Assembly: GCA_016873115.1 (NCBI GenBank) | Contig: VGYB01000001.1 | Span: 62,001 to 126,000, forward strand | Direction of reading: 5' to 3' | DNA from: Planctomycetota bacterium | Lineage (GTDB): Bacteria > Planctomycetota > Phycisphaerae > Phycisphaerales > SM1A02 | DNA length: 64,000 nt | Part shown: positions 9,006 to 17,808 of the stretch, one piece after another | How the letters are laid out: each line of letters starts with the position of its first letter | Position numbering within the stretch: position 1 is the stretch's first letter | Position numbers and translations under genes: made by a program | The notes under the pieces: model-generated | What the model was told of the DNA's origin: nothing | What the model saw: only the letters and a program-made list of their open reading frames with translations | Databases searched by the model: none

Positions 9006-11000
9006 TCATCGGTGCAGTTCGGCCTCGAGCCGCTTCTGTTCCTCGGCGGCAAGGCGCTCGGCCTCGGCAAACGCCGCCTGCGCCTCCATCTCGCGGCCGG
9101 CACGCGCGCAGGCATCGGCCAGTGCCTCCCAGAGACCCCGCGCGGCCGGAGCCATGCGGACAGCCTCTTGCAAGGTGGCGACCGCCGCGTTGTTCTGCCC
9201 GAGACGAGCAAGGCCGTTGGCCTTGACGAGCATCGCACCGGCATTGCCCGGCGCCAGCTCGAGCGTGCGATCCACCAGCGCGATGCCCTCGTGGACCTCG
9301 CCATCGCCGGATCCACGCTCGACCAGGACCACGCTCAAGCGCCGGAGCCCGTTCAGGCTGTCGGGACGCGCCGCGACCCAGGCGCGGGCTGCCTCGATGG
9401 CCTCCTCGTTGCGCGCTTCGGACATGAGCCAGAGGATCTCCTCCTCGCGAATCGCTTCCCACGCCGGATGCCCGGCCAACGCGTCCGCGACCCAGGCACG
9501 CGACTCATCGCCCCGGCGAGCCGCGCGGAGGATGCGCGCCACGCTCATGGCGATGATCTCGTTGGTGGCCTCGGCATGCATGGCCTGCAGCAGTTCGAGG
9601 GCGCGCGCATGATCACGCTTCACGGCAGCGAGCCACGCCAGGCGCATGCTGAATTCGCGGTCCCGCGATGGCAACACGGCCCATCCCCCTTGGCCGATCG
9701 AGCGTGCGCGCGAGTACCACGCCGAGGCCGCATCGACGAGTTCGAGGGTCTCGCGGTCCGGGAGCACACCGTCGGCATCGAAGACCATCTGCTCGGCCAC
9801 GAGCACCTTGCGATCCAGTCGATCCGCCGTCCACGCAGCCACGCCAGCAGCGGCAGTCGGCAGGACCACGGCGAGCGCGCCCACCGCGGCGATCACCGCC
9901 ACGGCGCCGGCAGCACGCAGTCGTCCGGCTTGGCGCAGCACCACCCCAAGCGCCGAGGCATCGCGCGACGCAAGCGCGCACCACCCAGTCCAGACGACCC
10001 ATGTGATGCACGCCGCAAGCCCGCTTGCAAAGAGCAAGGGCAGCAGCGAATACGCGGCCAGGAACGACACGCCACCGACAGCGGCGATGAGGACCTCGTT
10101 GGCGATGGAGAGATCGAAGAGCCTGGCCGCCGCGGGCACCGACTGGCCCGGCCCTGCACCGAAGCCGAACGAGAGCGCCTGCTTGGGACACGCGCTCACG
10201 CAGTCCATGCACTTCATGCAGCCGCTGTCGACGACCATGCGGAAGTCGCGAACTTCCTCGTGCACGCGGACATTGCTCGTGCAGACCGCCGTACAGTGGC
10301 CACACTGATCGCATGCATCACTCACGCGGATGCGTGCGCGCGCGAAGCGATCGAGCGGTGCGAAGAAACCGCCATAGGGACAGGCGTAGGTGCAATAGCC
10401 CTTGTTGCCGAGGAAGACGACCGTGAGCGCCCCGCAGACCAGCAGGAACGGGATCCCGACCGCCCAGCCAGGGAAGGCGGTCCAGTAGTCGTCGGTCACC
10501 AGCTTCATGCTGAAGCCGGGCCAGGTCAGGTCCGGCTGCATGATCGGGGCCAGAGCGAGCCGGTAGACCAGCGGCCACACGAACATGTACAGCGCCAGGA
10601 GGAAGGGCAGCCAGAGGAGCACTCGGCTGCGAAAGGGCCGCGGGCGGATGCCCAGGCGCGCCAGCAGCGCGGCGCACGCATCCTGCAGCAGCACCACATG
10701 GCACCCCCAGCCGCAGAACCAGCGTCCCAGGATCGCCGTGCTGCCCAGGGCAAGCGCAAAGAAGATCGTGCCGACGGTGATCACGCCGTGCTTGACGGTT
10801 TCCATCGTCTCGCTCGGCTCGATCGGCGCCAGCGTGGTCTCCGCCCAGAGCCAGTGGAGCACATGCACGATCATCAGCGCCTGGACCACGAGCAGCACGG
10901 TGAAGCGCTTGCGGGACATCCTGCTCACCGGTGCCGTCCGTTGGCCCGCGGCTGGCAGCACCCTGAGCGAGAGGTGGCGTGGTTGGCAGTCGGATGGCAT
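9006..11000 (-). CDS. Polyferredoxin-type 4Fe-4S membrane protein (NapH/CcoG-like) fused to C-terminal TPR domain
   Basis: 664 residues. The first ~215 residues carry several membrane helices and two CxxxC pairs facing each other (FCGWGCH at 96-100 and YCTYACPYG at 203-207), as in NapH/NosR/CcoG electron-transfer proteins. Two ferredoxin clusters follow, C230-C233-C236-C240 and C261-C264-C267-C271. More hydrophobic segments come next, around 290-400. The last ~230 residues are Ala/Leu/Arg-rich helical repeats that look like tetratricopeptide repeats. The role is probably electron transfer across the membrane with an attached protein-binding domain; the redox partner is unknown. Start chosen at 11000 because AGGAG lies eight bases upstream. 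Divergent from the dnaJ-like gene. Confidence 0.85.
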   Translation of the reverse strand: MPSDCQPRHLSLRVLPAAGQRTAPVSRMSRKRFTVLLVVQALMIVHVLHWLWAETTLAPIEPSETMETVKHGVITVGTIFFALALGSTAILGRWFCGWGCHVVLLQDACAALLARLGIRPRPFRSRVLLWLPFLLALYMFVWPLVYRLALAPIMQPDLTWPGFSMKLVTDDYWTAFPGWAVGIPFLLVCGALTVVFLGNKGYCTYACPYGGFFAPLDRFARARIRVSDACDQCGHCTAVCTSNVRVHEEVRDFRMVVDSGCMKCMDCVSACPKQALSFGFGAGPGQSVPAAARLFDLSIANEVLIAAVGGVSFLAAYSLLPLLFASGLAACITWVVWTGWCALASRDASALGVVLRQAGRLRAAGAVAVIAAVGALAVVLPTAAAGVAAWTADRLDRKVLVAEQMVFDADGVLPDRETLELVDAASAWYSRARSIGQGGWAVLPSRDREFSMRLAWLAAVKRDHARALELLQAMHAEATNEIIAMSVARILRAARRGDESRAWVADALAGHPAWEAIREEEILWLMSEARNEEAIEAARAWVAARPDSLNGLRRLSVVLVERGSGDGEVHEGIALVDRTLELAPGNAGAMLVKANGLARLGQNNAAVATLQEAVRMAPAARGLWEALADACARAGREMEAQAAFAEAERLAAEEQKRLEAELHR

Positions 11001-11024
11001 GGGGTGTGCTCCTCGCGCCAAATC

Positions 11025-11030
11025 TATACT
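11025..11030 (+). promoter_or_regulatory. -10-like TATACT, 7 nt before the dnaJ-like ATG
   Basis: TATACT followed by seven bases and ATG at 11038. There is no Shine-Dalgarno sequence between them, so a leaderless transcript is inferred. Confidence 0.55.
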
Positions 11031-11037
11031 CATGACG

Positions 11038-11922
11038 ATGCCACGCGATTACTACGAGGTCTTGGGGGTCAAGCGTGACGCGTCCGCCGACGAGCTCCGT
11101 CGCGCGCACCGCAAGCTCGCCCGACAGTGGCACCCCGACATCAACAAGACTCCCGAAGCCGCTGCGAAGTTCGCCGAGGCGCAGGAGGCGTACGACGCCC
11201 TGTCCGATGCCGACAGGCGAGCCCGCTACGACCGGTTCGGCCACGCGGGGCTCCAAGGCGGTGCCGGTGCAGGAGCGGCCGACCAGCCGTTCGGGGGCGG
11301 CTTCGGCGGGTTCGATCCATCGCAGATCGACCCTGAGATGTTCGAGCAGATCTTCGGCGGCATGGCTGGTGGCGGACGGGCGCGGGGCCGATCGCGCGGA
11401 CCCTCCAAGGGTCAGGATCGCCACGCCGAGATCACCGTGCCGTTCCAGGTATCGATCCTTGGTGGGCGTCATGGCATCGGCAGCGGCGAGCATGCGCTCG
11501 ATGTCCAGATTCCTGCTGGCATCGAGGATGGCACCCAGCTGCGCGTTCGCGGTCAGGGTGAGCCCGGGAGCAACGGCGGCCCTGCGGGCGACCTGATCGT
11601 CACGGTTCAGGTCGCGACCCATCCGGACTTCCGTCGCGACGGTGACGACATTCTCCGCGAGGTGCACATCTCGATCTTCGATGCGGTACTCGGCGCGAAG
11701 ATCGATGTCCCCCTGCTCAAGGGCACGGTCATGCTCACGATCCCGCCCGGCACCGGGAGCGGCAAGCGCCTGCGTGTGCGCGGTCAAGGTGTGCGCCGAG
11801 CCACCGGAGCATCGGGTGACTTCCTCGCCATCGTGCAGATCGACGTCCCGGAAGGCCTCTCCGACGAGGACCGTGCGGCGCTTGAGGCGATGCGCGAGTC
11901 GGTGCGAAGCCGCGAGCCGTGA
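11038..11922 (+). CDS. DnaJ/CbpA-type co-chaperone without zinc-finger domain
   Basis: 294 residues. The J domain comes first ([10 protein letters not shown]...), with the essential HPD in [10 protein letters not shown] Gly/Phe-rich linker ([20 protein letters not shown]) follows, then two DnaJ C-terminal beta domains ([19 protein letters not shown] and [19 protein letters not shown]). The CxxCxGxG zinc repeats of classical DnaJ are missing, so this is the CbpA class, which works with a DnaK not present here. Starts at ATG 11032 or 11038 are possible. I use 11038 because TATACT precedes it by exactly seven bases, as at several other genes here. Convergent with the PH-domain gene 14 bases downstream. 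Confidence 0.9.
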   Translation: MPRDYYEVLGVKRDASADELRRAHRKLARQWHPDINKTPEAAAKFAEAQEAYDALSDADRRARYDRFGHAGLQGGAGAGAADQPFGGGFGGFDPSQIDPEMFEQIFGGMAGGGRARGRSRGPSKGQDRHAEITVPFQVSILGGRHGIGSGEHALDVQIPAGIEDGTQLRVRGQGEPGSNGGPAGDLIVTVQVATHPDFRRDGDDILREVHISIFDAVLGAKIDVPLLKGTVMLTIPPGTGSGKRLRVRGQGVRRATGASGDFLAIVQIDVPEGLSDEDRAALEAMRESVRSREP

Positions 11923-11936
11923 TGCCGTCCTCGCGA

Positions 11937-12476
11937 TCAGCGCGCGTAGCGCTGTCGGGCCTCGTGGATCGCCTTGCGGCACTTGGCGGCATCGTGCACG
12001 CATGTCCACGCCAGCCTGGCCGGCGCGCGGGGCGAGCGGCGGATCGCGACATGGCCCAGGCCGAGCAGCCATTCGGACTTCGTCGCGCCGGCATCCACGC
12101 ACTCGGCATCGCGCAGGGGCATGGCTTGGACCCGCGGCACGGCGCCCGAACGCACGATGACCCGGCGATCCGTGAGCACATACACGCGGCTCCACCAGTC
12201 GCTGGCTGCCCACGCGAGCCGTGCGACCACGATCACGCCACCTGCCGCGACGGCATGGGACGCATCCCAGGGCACGCTCGAATCCGCGGTCGCTGCAAGC
12301 AGGCCGAGCGCGACGACGATCCCCATGCACGACACCCGCACGCTGACGAGCGGGATGAGCAGCGCCGACGGCTTGACCGCAAGCAGGATGATCTCGCCGT
12401 CATCCAGGCACTCCTGCACACCCGGATGCGCGACGACCTCGAGCGCCAACTCCGCGGCCGGAGCCTGCGGACTCAC
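11937..12476 (-). CDS. Membrane protein with bacterial PH (bPH2/YdbT-like) domain
   Basis: 179 residues. Two hydrophobic segments (about 35-60 and 75-95) are followed by a bacterial pleckstrin-homology-like strand pattern including YVLTDRRVIVRSGAVPRVQ. This is the signature of YdbS/YdbT-type membrane proteins of unknown function. GTG start at 12476 overlapping the hpt stop (GTGA), so it is the third gene of the gatB-hpt unit. No catalytic residues can be assigned. Confidence 0.8.
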   Translation of the reverse strand: MSPQAPAAELALEVVAHPGVQECLDDGEIILLAVKPSALLIPLVSVRVSCMGIVVALGLLAATADSSVPWDASHAVAAGGVIVVARLAWAASDWWSRVYVLTDRRVIVRSGAVPRVQAMPLRDAECVDAGATKSEWLLGLGHVAIRRSPRAPARLAWTCVHDAAKCRKAIHEARQRYAR

Positions 12477-13036
12477 CGGATCACCTCGCGGCGCAGCACG
12501 CCGATGTATGGCAGGTTGCGGTACTCGTCGTCGTAGTCAAGTCCGTAGCCCACCACGAATTCGTCCGGAATGTCGAAGCCCGTGTACTCGCACGGCGTCG
12601 CCATGGCCTCGGGCTTGTCCTTGCGCACCAGGACGCATGTGGCGACGCTCGCTGCACCCTTGGCCATGATCTCATGGCGCAGCAGTGAGAGCGTGCGGCC
12701 CGTGTCCAGGATGTCATCGATGATCAGGGCGTGCGCGCCCTCGAGGCCGGCAGGCAGCGCACCACGGATCGCCGCACCCCTGCTCTCGGTGCTGATGCCG
12801 GGATAGCTCGAGACCGTGACCAGGCCCAGCCGTAGCCGATGCGGCAACTGCCGCATCAGGTCGGCGGCGAAGACCAGGCCTCCGGTCATCACCGGTACCA
12901 GCAGCAAGCGACCTTCACGGCCCGAGTAGTCCGAGGCGATCAGGGCGCCAAGCTCGGCCACGCGCCGTTCGATCGCCGCGCGGTCCACGAGCACCCGCTC
13001 GATGTCGTGGTCGAGCTGTGGCGATCGGTGCATCAT
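12473..13036 (-). CDS. hpt: Hypoxanthine phosphoribosyltransferase
   Basis: 187 residues. Purine salvage enzyme converting hypoxanthine (and guanine) plus PRPP to IMP (GMP). The PRPP-binding signature ALIIDDILDTGRTL is intact, and VPVMTGGLVFAADLMRQL and YGLDYDDEYRNLPYIGVL match the Hpt family in order. Start codon ATG at 13036 overlaps the gatB stop (ATGA), and its own stop overlaps the PH-domain gene (GTGA), giving a tightly coupled three-gene operon. Confidence 0.95.
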   Translation of the reverse strand: MMHRSPQLDHDIERVLVDRAAIERRVAELGALIASDYSGREGRLLLVPVMTGGLVFAADLMRQLPHRLRLGLVTVSSYPGISTESRGAAIRGALPAGLEGAHALIIDDILDTGRTLSLLRHEIMAKGAASVATCVLVRKDKPEAMATPCEYTGFDIPDEFVVGYGLDYDDEYRNLPYIGVLRREVIR

Positions 13037-14535
13037 GCGCCCTTCCCCACGCGCTCCATCACGCGCGCCTGGACGGTCTTGGCATCGACCGTCCCGCCCG
13101 AGGCCTTCATGACATGACCCATGATGCGGCCCATCGCCGCCATCTTGCCCGCACGCAGGTCTGCGGCAGCCTGGGCATTCGCCGCGAGAGCAGCGTCGAC
13201 CCAGGCATCCAACGCACTGTCGTCGCGCACGATCACCATGCCGGCGCGCTCGGCCGCGGCGCGGGGCTCATCGTCGCCGTCACAGAGCATGCCGAAGAGC
13301 GCGTCGGCCGAGCCGGCGTTGATGGTTCCCTCGTCGCGGAGCGCCATGATCCCCGCGACCTGCAGCGGCGTGATGCCCGCTCGGTGCAGCGGCCTTTGGC
13401 GCTCGTTGGCGTGCTTCATGCCGACATTGAGCAGGAACTTGGCGATCGCCAGCGCCGCAGCCGGCACGCTGCCAGCGTGGGCCACGCACGCGTCGTAGAA
13501 GTCGCTGAGGTCAGGCTCGGCCAGGATCTGTTCGGCATCCTTGCGGGCGAGCCCCCAGCTGCCGAGGTAGCGCTGTGCGCGGGCGGCGGGCAGTTCGACG
13601 AGCTCGCCACGCACGCGCGCGAGCCATGCATCATCGACCTCGACCCAGACGAGGTCAGGATCGGGAAAGTAACGATAGTCGTGGGCGTCTTCCTTCTCGC
13701 GCTGCAGCACCGTGATCAGGCGCACATCATCCCAGCCGCGTGTGGCCTTCATGCCTCGGCCCATCACGCGTCCATCCTGCTGCCATGCCTCGACCTGCCG
13801 CACCGCCTCATGTTCGATCGCGCCCTTGAGCGCACGGAAGGAATTCAGGTTCTTCACCTCGACCACCGGCGTGCGGACCTCGGTGCCGTCGGCAAGCGTG
13901 ATCGCCAGGTTCACATTGGGCTCGAACCGCATATGGCCCTTCTGCATGATGCCTTCGGTCACGCGCAGGTAGCGGCAGAGATCGCGGAGTTCCTGCGCGA
14001 ACTGCACGACCTCGTCCGCCGTCGTGAAGTCGGGCGCCGTGACAACCTCGAGCAGCGGCGTACCCGCGCGATTGAGGTCGACGAGTGAACCCTCGTACTC
14101 ATGACCACCGGGGAGTTCATGGCCGAGCTTGCCGGTGTCCTCCTCAAGATGCGCGCGGATGATGCCGATGCGGCGACCGCTGCCCTCGAGGCTCCAGGCG
14201 CCATCGGTGCACAGCGGCCGGTCGTACTGGCTGATCTGGTAGCCCTTGGGAAGATCCGGGTAGTAGTAGTTCTTGCGGTCCCAGCGACAGCGTCGCGCGA
14301 TCGAGCAGCCCAGGGCCATCCCGACCTTCATCGACATCTCCACGGCGCGGCGGTTCATGACCGGCAGCGCACCCGGCAGTGCCATCACCAAGGGATCGAC
14401 CAGCGTGTTGGGTGACGAGTCATACTGGCCGGGGTGGGCGAGGCTCGGCGCCCGCGTGAACATTTTGGTCCGCGTGGCGAGCTCGATGTGGATCTCAAGG
14501 CCGATGATCAGCCGGGTCGAGGCGATCGCGGGCAT
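13033..14535 (-). CDS. gatB: Aspartyl/glutamyl-tRNA amidotransferase subunit B
   Basis: 500 residues. GatB is the kinase/tRNA-binding subunit of GatCAB, which amidates Glu-tRNA(Gln) or Asp-tRNA(Asn). Family landmarks are LIIGLEIHIELAT at the start, RKNYYYPDLPKGYQISQYD, HLEEDTGKLGHE, DLNRAGTPLLEVVT and KNLNSFRALKGAIEHE. The C-terminal YqeY-like tail (AAADLRAGKMAAMGRIMGHVMKA) is also present. Several in-frame Met codons precede the conserved region back to 14625. I chose 14535, which places seven residues before LIIGLE; 14550 is equally possible and no ribosome site decides it. gatC and gatA lie together 36 kb away, so the complex is encoded at two loci. Confidence 0.93.
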   Translation of the reverse strand: MPAIASTRLIIGLEIHIELATRTKMFTRAPSLAHPGQYDSSPNTLVDPLVMALPGALPVMNRRAVEMSMKVGMALGCSIARRCRWDRKNYYYPDLPKGYQISQYDRPLCTDGAWSLEGSGRRIGIIRAHLEEDTGKLGHELPGGHEYEGSLVDLNRAGTPLLEVVTAPDFTTADEVVQFAQELRDLCRYLRVTEGIMQKGHMRFEPNVNLAITLADGTEVRTPVVEVKNLNSFRALKGAIEHEAVRQVEAWQQDGRVMGRGMKATRGWDDVRLITVLQREKEDAHDYRYFPDPDLVWVEVDDAWLARVRGELVELPAARAQRYLGSWGLARKDAEQILAEPDLSDFYDACVAHAGSVPAAALAIAKFLLNVGMKHANERQRPLHRAGITPLQVAGIMALRDEGTINAGSADALFGMLCDGDDEPRAAAERAGMVIVRDDSALDAWVDAALAANAQAAADLRAGKMAAMGRIMGHVMKASGGTVDAKTVQARVMERVGKGA

Positions 14536-14584
14536 CTGCGTCGGGGCCATTCGTGGCATGATACGAGGCATCGCCGGAGGCCCC

Positions 14585-15661
14585 ATGGACCCGATCTGCC
14601 TCGCCACCATCCTCATGTTCGCCACTGACCCACCGCGTCCGCTCGTCGATGTCGCACTCCGGCCGAGCCGGCGCTACATCGCACCCGACGCACCAATCAC
14701 CATCGAGGTGGATGGATCGGCGCGCCCCGGGCTGTCGGTCCAGGTGCTCGACTCGATCGGGCAGAGGGTTGGAGCGGTGATTCCCGGCGCGCCCGCCGTC
14801 GACCTGCGCGATGCCTTCACGGCGGCTCAGGCTCCTGAACGGGCGGTGTTCGTGCAGGCGTTCATCGGGGAGGAAGCCGTCGGTTCACCATTGGTCCTCG
14901 AGCCGCTCCGTGCTGCACCGGCATGCCGCACGATCCGCGCCACCGGCCCACGCGCACGCGGTCCATTCACCAAGGTGGTGGGCTGGGGCTCGTCCGTGCT
15001 GCCGGGGTGTGAGGCGGAGGCCGCATCGGTTGCACCCACCTGGATCGCTGGCGATCCCGTGGTCACATCGGGCTGGCGCATCTATCCCGAACGCGATGCC
15101 ATCATCGACACCGACAAGGGGCCGATCCGGATCGCCTTCGCCCCCGATGTCGCGCCCGGCACCGTGTGGACGACGCTGCAACTCGCCGAGGACGGGTTCT
15201 ATGACGGCACGAGCTTCCATCGCATCGTGCCGCAGGATGCGCAGGGCCATCCGTTCGTGATCCAGGGCGGGGATCTGCACGGCTCAGGCAACGGCACGCC
15301 TGGCTTCAATGTCGCGCTTGAGCCGAGTTCGCTGCCCTTCGACTACGGCGTGGTCGGCATGGCTCGTGCCGACGAACCCCACAGCGCGGGCAGCCAGTTC
15401 TTCATCGCACTCTCGCGTGAGGGCACATCGCGGCTCGATGGCCAATACTGCGCCTTTGCCTATGTGATCGATGGCGCCTCGACGATCAACCGGATCGCTG
15501 CACTGCCCATCGATGATCCCGCGACCGGACGGCCCGTCAAGGCACCGCGCATCGAAGCCATGAAGCTCGTGCCGGCCCCGCCGCGTCTTGCCAAGGTCGA
15601 CCGCACCGGCCAGCGCATCGATCGCGCCACAGCGCCGCCACCCGAACGCGACACGCGCTGA
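14585..15661 (+). CDS. Exported cyclophilin-type peptidyl-prolyl isomerase with N-terminal extra domain
   Basis: 358 residues. ATG at 14585 has GGAGG six bases upstream. The N-terminus is mildly hydrophobic (CLATILMFAT) and may be a short signal or anchor. Residues ~20-165 are a beta-rich region I do not recognise. Residues ~175-335 are a cyclophilin domain with FYDGTSFHRIVP (catalytic Arg), FVIQGGDLHG, GMARADEPHSAGSQFFIAL and an expected acidic loop. It probably catalyses proline isomerisation in the periplasm. A second, short cyclophilin is encoded at 16033-16527, so the pair may serve two compartments. Divergent from gatB. Confidence 0.88.
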   Translation: MDPICLATILMFATDPPRPLVDVALRPSRRYIAPDAPITIEVDGSARPGLSVQVLDSIGQRVGAVIPGAPAVDLRDAFTAAQAPERAVFVQAFIGEEAVGSPLVLEPLRAAPACRTIRATGPRARGPFTKVVGWGSSVLPGCEAEAASVAPTWIAGDPVVTSGWRIYPERDAIIDTDKGPIRIAFAPDVAPGTVWTTLQLAEDGFYDGTSFHRIVPQDAQGHPFVIQGGDLHGSGNGTPGFNVALEPSSLPFDYGVVGMARADEPHSAGSQFFIALSREGTSRLDGQYCAFAYVIDGASTINRIAALPIDDPATGRPVKAPRIEAMKLVPAPPRLAKVDRTGQRIDRATAPPPERDTR

Positions 15662-15670
15662 CCGGCAGGC

Positions 15671-16033
15671 TCAGAGCTCGGTGTACTTGTCGCGGCGGCC
15701 ACGCGCCTTCTCGACGGGGTACTTCTCGGCGTTGCGCTTGATCTTGGCCTGCGCTGCCTCGGCGAGATCGATGTCGAAGGCATCCGCCAGGAGGATCGAG
15801 AAGAGGAACACATCAGCGACCTCCTCGCGCACCCGCGCCACGGCCGCGGCATCGAGCCGCTTGCACTCATCGGTCGTCTTCCAGAGGAAGACTTCCTGAA
15901 GCTCGGCAGCCTCGATGGCCAGCCCTTGCGCGAGGTTTTTCGGATCGTGGAACTGCGCCCAGTCGCGCTCATCGCGGAAGGCAAGGATGGCCCGACGGAT
16001 CGACTCGAGCCGATCTGGTGCGACCTCCATCAT
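15671..16033 (-). CDS. MazG-like nucleotide pyrophosphohydrolase
   Basis: 120 residues, single-domain MazG/dUTPase-like all-helical protein. The metal-binding acidic pattern is visible as GLAIEAAELQEVFLW (ExxxE-type) and REEVADVFLFSILLAD (EExxD). Such short forms hydrolyse non-canonical or excess NTPs to NMP and PPi; the substrate is not predictable. Its ATG overlaps the stop of the cyclophilin gene by one base, giving a two-gene operon. Confidence 0.88.
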   Translation of the reverse strand: MMEVAPDRLESIRRAILAFRDERDWAQFHDPKNLAQGLAIEAAELQEVFLWKTTDECKRLDAAAVARVREEVADVFLFSILLADAFDIDLAEAAQAKIKRNAEKYPVEKARGRRDKYTEL

Positions 16034-16527
16034 CAGCGACCGGCCGGCTGATGCATGTTCACGGTCACCTTGGTCATGCGCGGTGCCTTCTCCGGCGTGC
16101 CGTTGCGACGATCACGCAGCGGCGTGGCAGCGAGCTTCTCGACCACATCCATGCCCTTGGTGATCTTCCCGAATGCCGTGTACTGGCGATCGAGGTGCTG
16201 GCAGTGCTCACGGGTGAGGCACACGAAGAACTGGCTGCCGGCACTGTCGGGATGACCGCTGCGCGCCATGCTCAGGACGCCGGGAACATGCGGGCGATCG
16301 TTGAACTCGGCCTTGATGGTCCAGCCGGGGCCTCCCGTGCCGTCACCCTTGGGGCAACCGCCCTGGATCACGAAGCCGGGAAGGATGCGGTGGAAGGCCA
16401 GACCGTCGTAAAACCCCTTGCGGGCGAGCTTCAGGAAGTTCTCCGCGTGCCCGGGGGCCACATCGTTCCAGAGCTCGAGTTCAAGGGTTCCGTGGTCAGT
16501 CTCGACGGTGACGGTGGGGTAAGCCAT
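16033..16527 (-). CDS. Cyclophilin-type peptidyl-prolyl cis-trans isomerase (short form)
   Basis: 164 residues, essentially one cyclophilin domain without signal peptide, so probably cytosolic. Key blocks are FYDGLAFHRILPGFVIQGG (catalytic Arg in FHR, QGG), SMARSGHPDSAGSQFFVCL and LDRQYTAFGKITKGMDVVEK. The domain lacks the Trp of human cyclophilin A, as is usual in bacterial forms. ATG 16527 has TACAGT nine bases upstream and no ribosome-binding site. First gene of an operon with the MazG-like gene. Confidence 0.93.
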   Translation of the reverse strand: MAYPTVTVETDHGTLELELWNDVAPGHAENFLKLARKGFYDGLAFHRILPGFVIQGGCPKGDGTGGPGWTIKAEFNDRPHVPGVLSMARSGHPDSAGSQFFVCLTREHCQHLDRQYTAFGKITKGMDVVEKLAATPLRDRRNGTPEKAPRMTKVTVNMHQPAGR

Positions 16528-16536
16528 GATGAGTGG

Positions 16537-16542
16537 ACTGTA
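16537..16542 (-). promoter_or_regulatory. -10-like TACAGT, 9 nt before the cyclophilin start
   Basis: TACAGT on the minus strand nine bases before ATG 16527. No Shine-Dalgarno sequence is seen between them. Confidence 0.4.
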
Positions 16543-16596
16543 GCAGGCGTGCGCCCGCGGTTCGTGCCTTGGGCCGAGAGCGCTCGGATGACTGCA

Positions 16597-17610
16597 TCAG
16601 GGCGTGATGCCGCGACCGGCGGTGAGCCGCTCCGCACGCTCGGCGAGGAGCCAGAGCGCACCATCGGCCTCCCAGCACGCTCCGCTCACGAGCATGGCCG
16701 TACCAACCGGAGCGATCCGCGCAGCCTCTTCCATGCGTTGCACGGCCGCGCATGGCACGAACTGCATGCGTCGCTGCAGGCCAAGGTCGTTGTCGAAGGT
16801 CAGCGCGTACCACGCGCCCGTGAGCGCATCACGCTCGATGGTGCATCGTTGGCGCTGCAGCGACCGGACCGGAGTCGGTGGAGGGCCACCCGGGTTGGCG
16901 ACCGCCGCGCTCCTTGGTGCGGTTCCCGCGCGCTGCTCAAGCGCGCGCTCAAGCCTTGCGGCAACATCCTCGGGGGCGCTCGCACCCTCGCCGAGCGCCG
17001 CGTCGAGTCGCGCCTCGACAGAGCTGGCAGCGTGCTCGGGCGCGGTGGTGCCCGTGGCAGCCGGACTCGTGGGCTTAGGCGTGCGTTCCACTCGGGCCAC
17101 ATCGACCGGTGCGCTTCCCCCGGGCGGCACCATGGTCACCTGCGCCGTCATGGGCGGTTCGCCATCGAGGCGCGTGGCGAAGGTGGGCACGATGAAGTTC
17201 ATGCCGCGGTAGGTCGTGATGATGCCATTGAGCCGGAACCAGACCGGCCCACTGGCCTGGGCCATGGCAGCGCGGAAGTCCGCGAGCAACGGGCTGGGCA
17301 AGAGCGGCGCACGGCGTTCGACGGTACCGAGGTACTTGCGCTGGGGAATCGCCACCAAGCCGCCCGTGACGGTCCGCTCGATTCGCACCACCAGACCGAC
17401 CACATCGCTGCGATCAGGCAGGAGCGGTGGACGCGACCGGCTCGCCGTGGAGGTGATGTTGGCGTTCACCGGCGCCGTGGAAGCGGATGGTGCCGACGCA
17501 GCGGGCGGCGCTGCTGGAGCGCTCGCGGGAACTTGAGCTGACGCTGCTGAGCCGATCGCGATAACCGCGTACTGCACCAGCGACCAGTGTTGACGCGCCA
17601 TCATCGGCAT
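16597..17610 (-). CDS. Exported protein of unknown function with Ala/Pro/Ser-rich linkers
   Basis: About 337 residues. A signal peptide (YAVIAIGSAASAQ) is followed by an Ala/Pro/Ser linker. A folded segment comes next (GLVVRIERTVTGGLVAIPQRKYLG, then GPVWFRLNGIITTYRGMNFIVPT), which has the look of a small beta domain. A second low-complexity stretch and a C-terminal segment with LLSGACWEADGALWLL-like composition follow. I recognise no family. TATAGT at 17614-17619 lies just before the start. ATG codons at 17610, 17604 and 17601 are all possible, and 17604 would be nearest a leaderless start. The gene stands alone, 28 bases from the oppositely oriented tRNA-Cys. Confidence 0.72.
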   Translation of the reverse strand: MPMMARQHWSLVQYAVIAIGSAASAQVPASAPAAPPAASAPSASTAPVNANITSTASRSRPPLLPDRSDVVGLVVRIERTVTGGLVAIPQRKYLGTVERRAPLLPSPLLADFRAAMAQASGPVWFRLNGIITTYRGMNFIVPTFATRLDGEPPMTAQVTMVPPGGSAPVDVARVERTPKPTSPAATGTTAPEHAASSVEARLDAALGEGASAPEDVAARLERALEQRAGTAPRSAAVANPGGPPPTPVRSLQRQRCTIERDALTGAWYALTFDNDLGLQRRMQFVPCAAVQRMEEAARIAPVGTAMLVSGACWEADGALWLLAERAERLTAGRGITP

Positions 17611-17638
17611 GCCACTATATCGGCTCGCCAGCAACGCT

Positions 17639-17713
17639 GGCCGCGTACCCAAGTGGCCTAAGGGGCTAGATTGCAAATCTGGTATTTCGTGGGTTCAAAT
17701 CCCACCGCGGCCT
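17639..17713 (+). tRNA. tRNA-Cys (anticodon GCA)
   Basis: 75 nt folding into a full cloverleaf. The acceptor stem GGCCGCG/CGCGGCC has seven perfect pairs. The D arm has a three-pair CCC/GGG stem. The anticodon stem CTAGA/TCTGG holds loop TTGCAAA, so the anticodon is GCA. The T arm is GTGGG-TTCAAAT-CCCAC, and the discriminator base is U. The CCA end is not encoded. A strong terminator starts seven bases later, so it is a single-tRNA transcript. An AT-rich box (CTATAT, 17615-17620) and TTGACG (17590-17595) upstream are a plausible but widely spaced promoter shared with the divergent gene. Confidence 0.96.
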
Positions 17714-17720
17714 TACGAAA

Positions 17721-17753
17721 CGACCCCGCCACTCGGCGGGGTCGTTGTCGTTT
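17721..17753 (+). terminator. Rho-independent terminator of tRNA-Cys
   Basis: Perfect 10-bp GC-rich stem CGACCCCGCC (17721-17730) / GGCGGGGTCG (17735-17744) with loop ACTC. It is followed by a T-rich tail (TTGTCGTTT). Confidence 0.9.
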
Positions 17754-17808
17754 GGGGATCTGCCGACTGCGTGGCTCGCCGCGCAGGGTTGGGCTCGCTT
17801 CGCGATCG

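Noticed and set aside
8940-12330. Long open frames (712 and 670 residues) opposite the polyferredoxin and dnaJ genes
   Set aside because: Shadow frames of GC-rich genes; no family motif, and the real genes are unmistakable.
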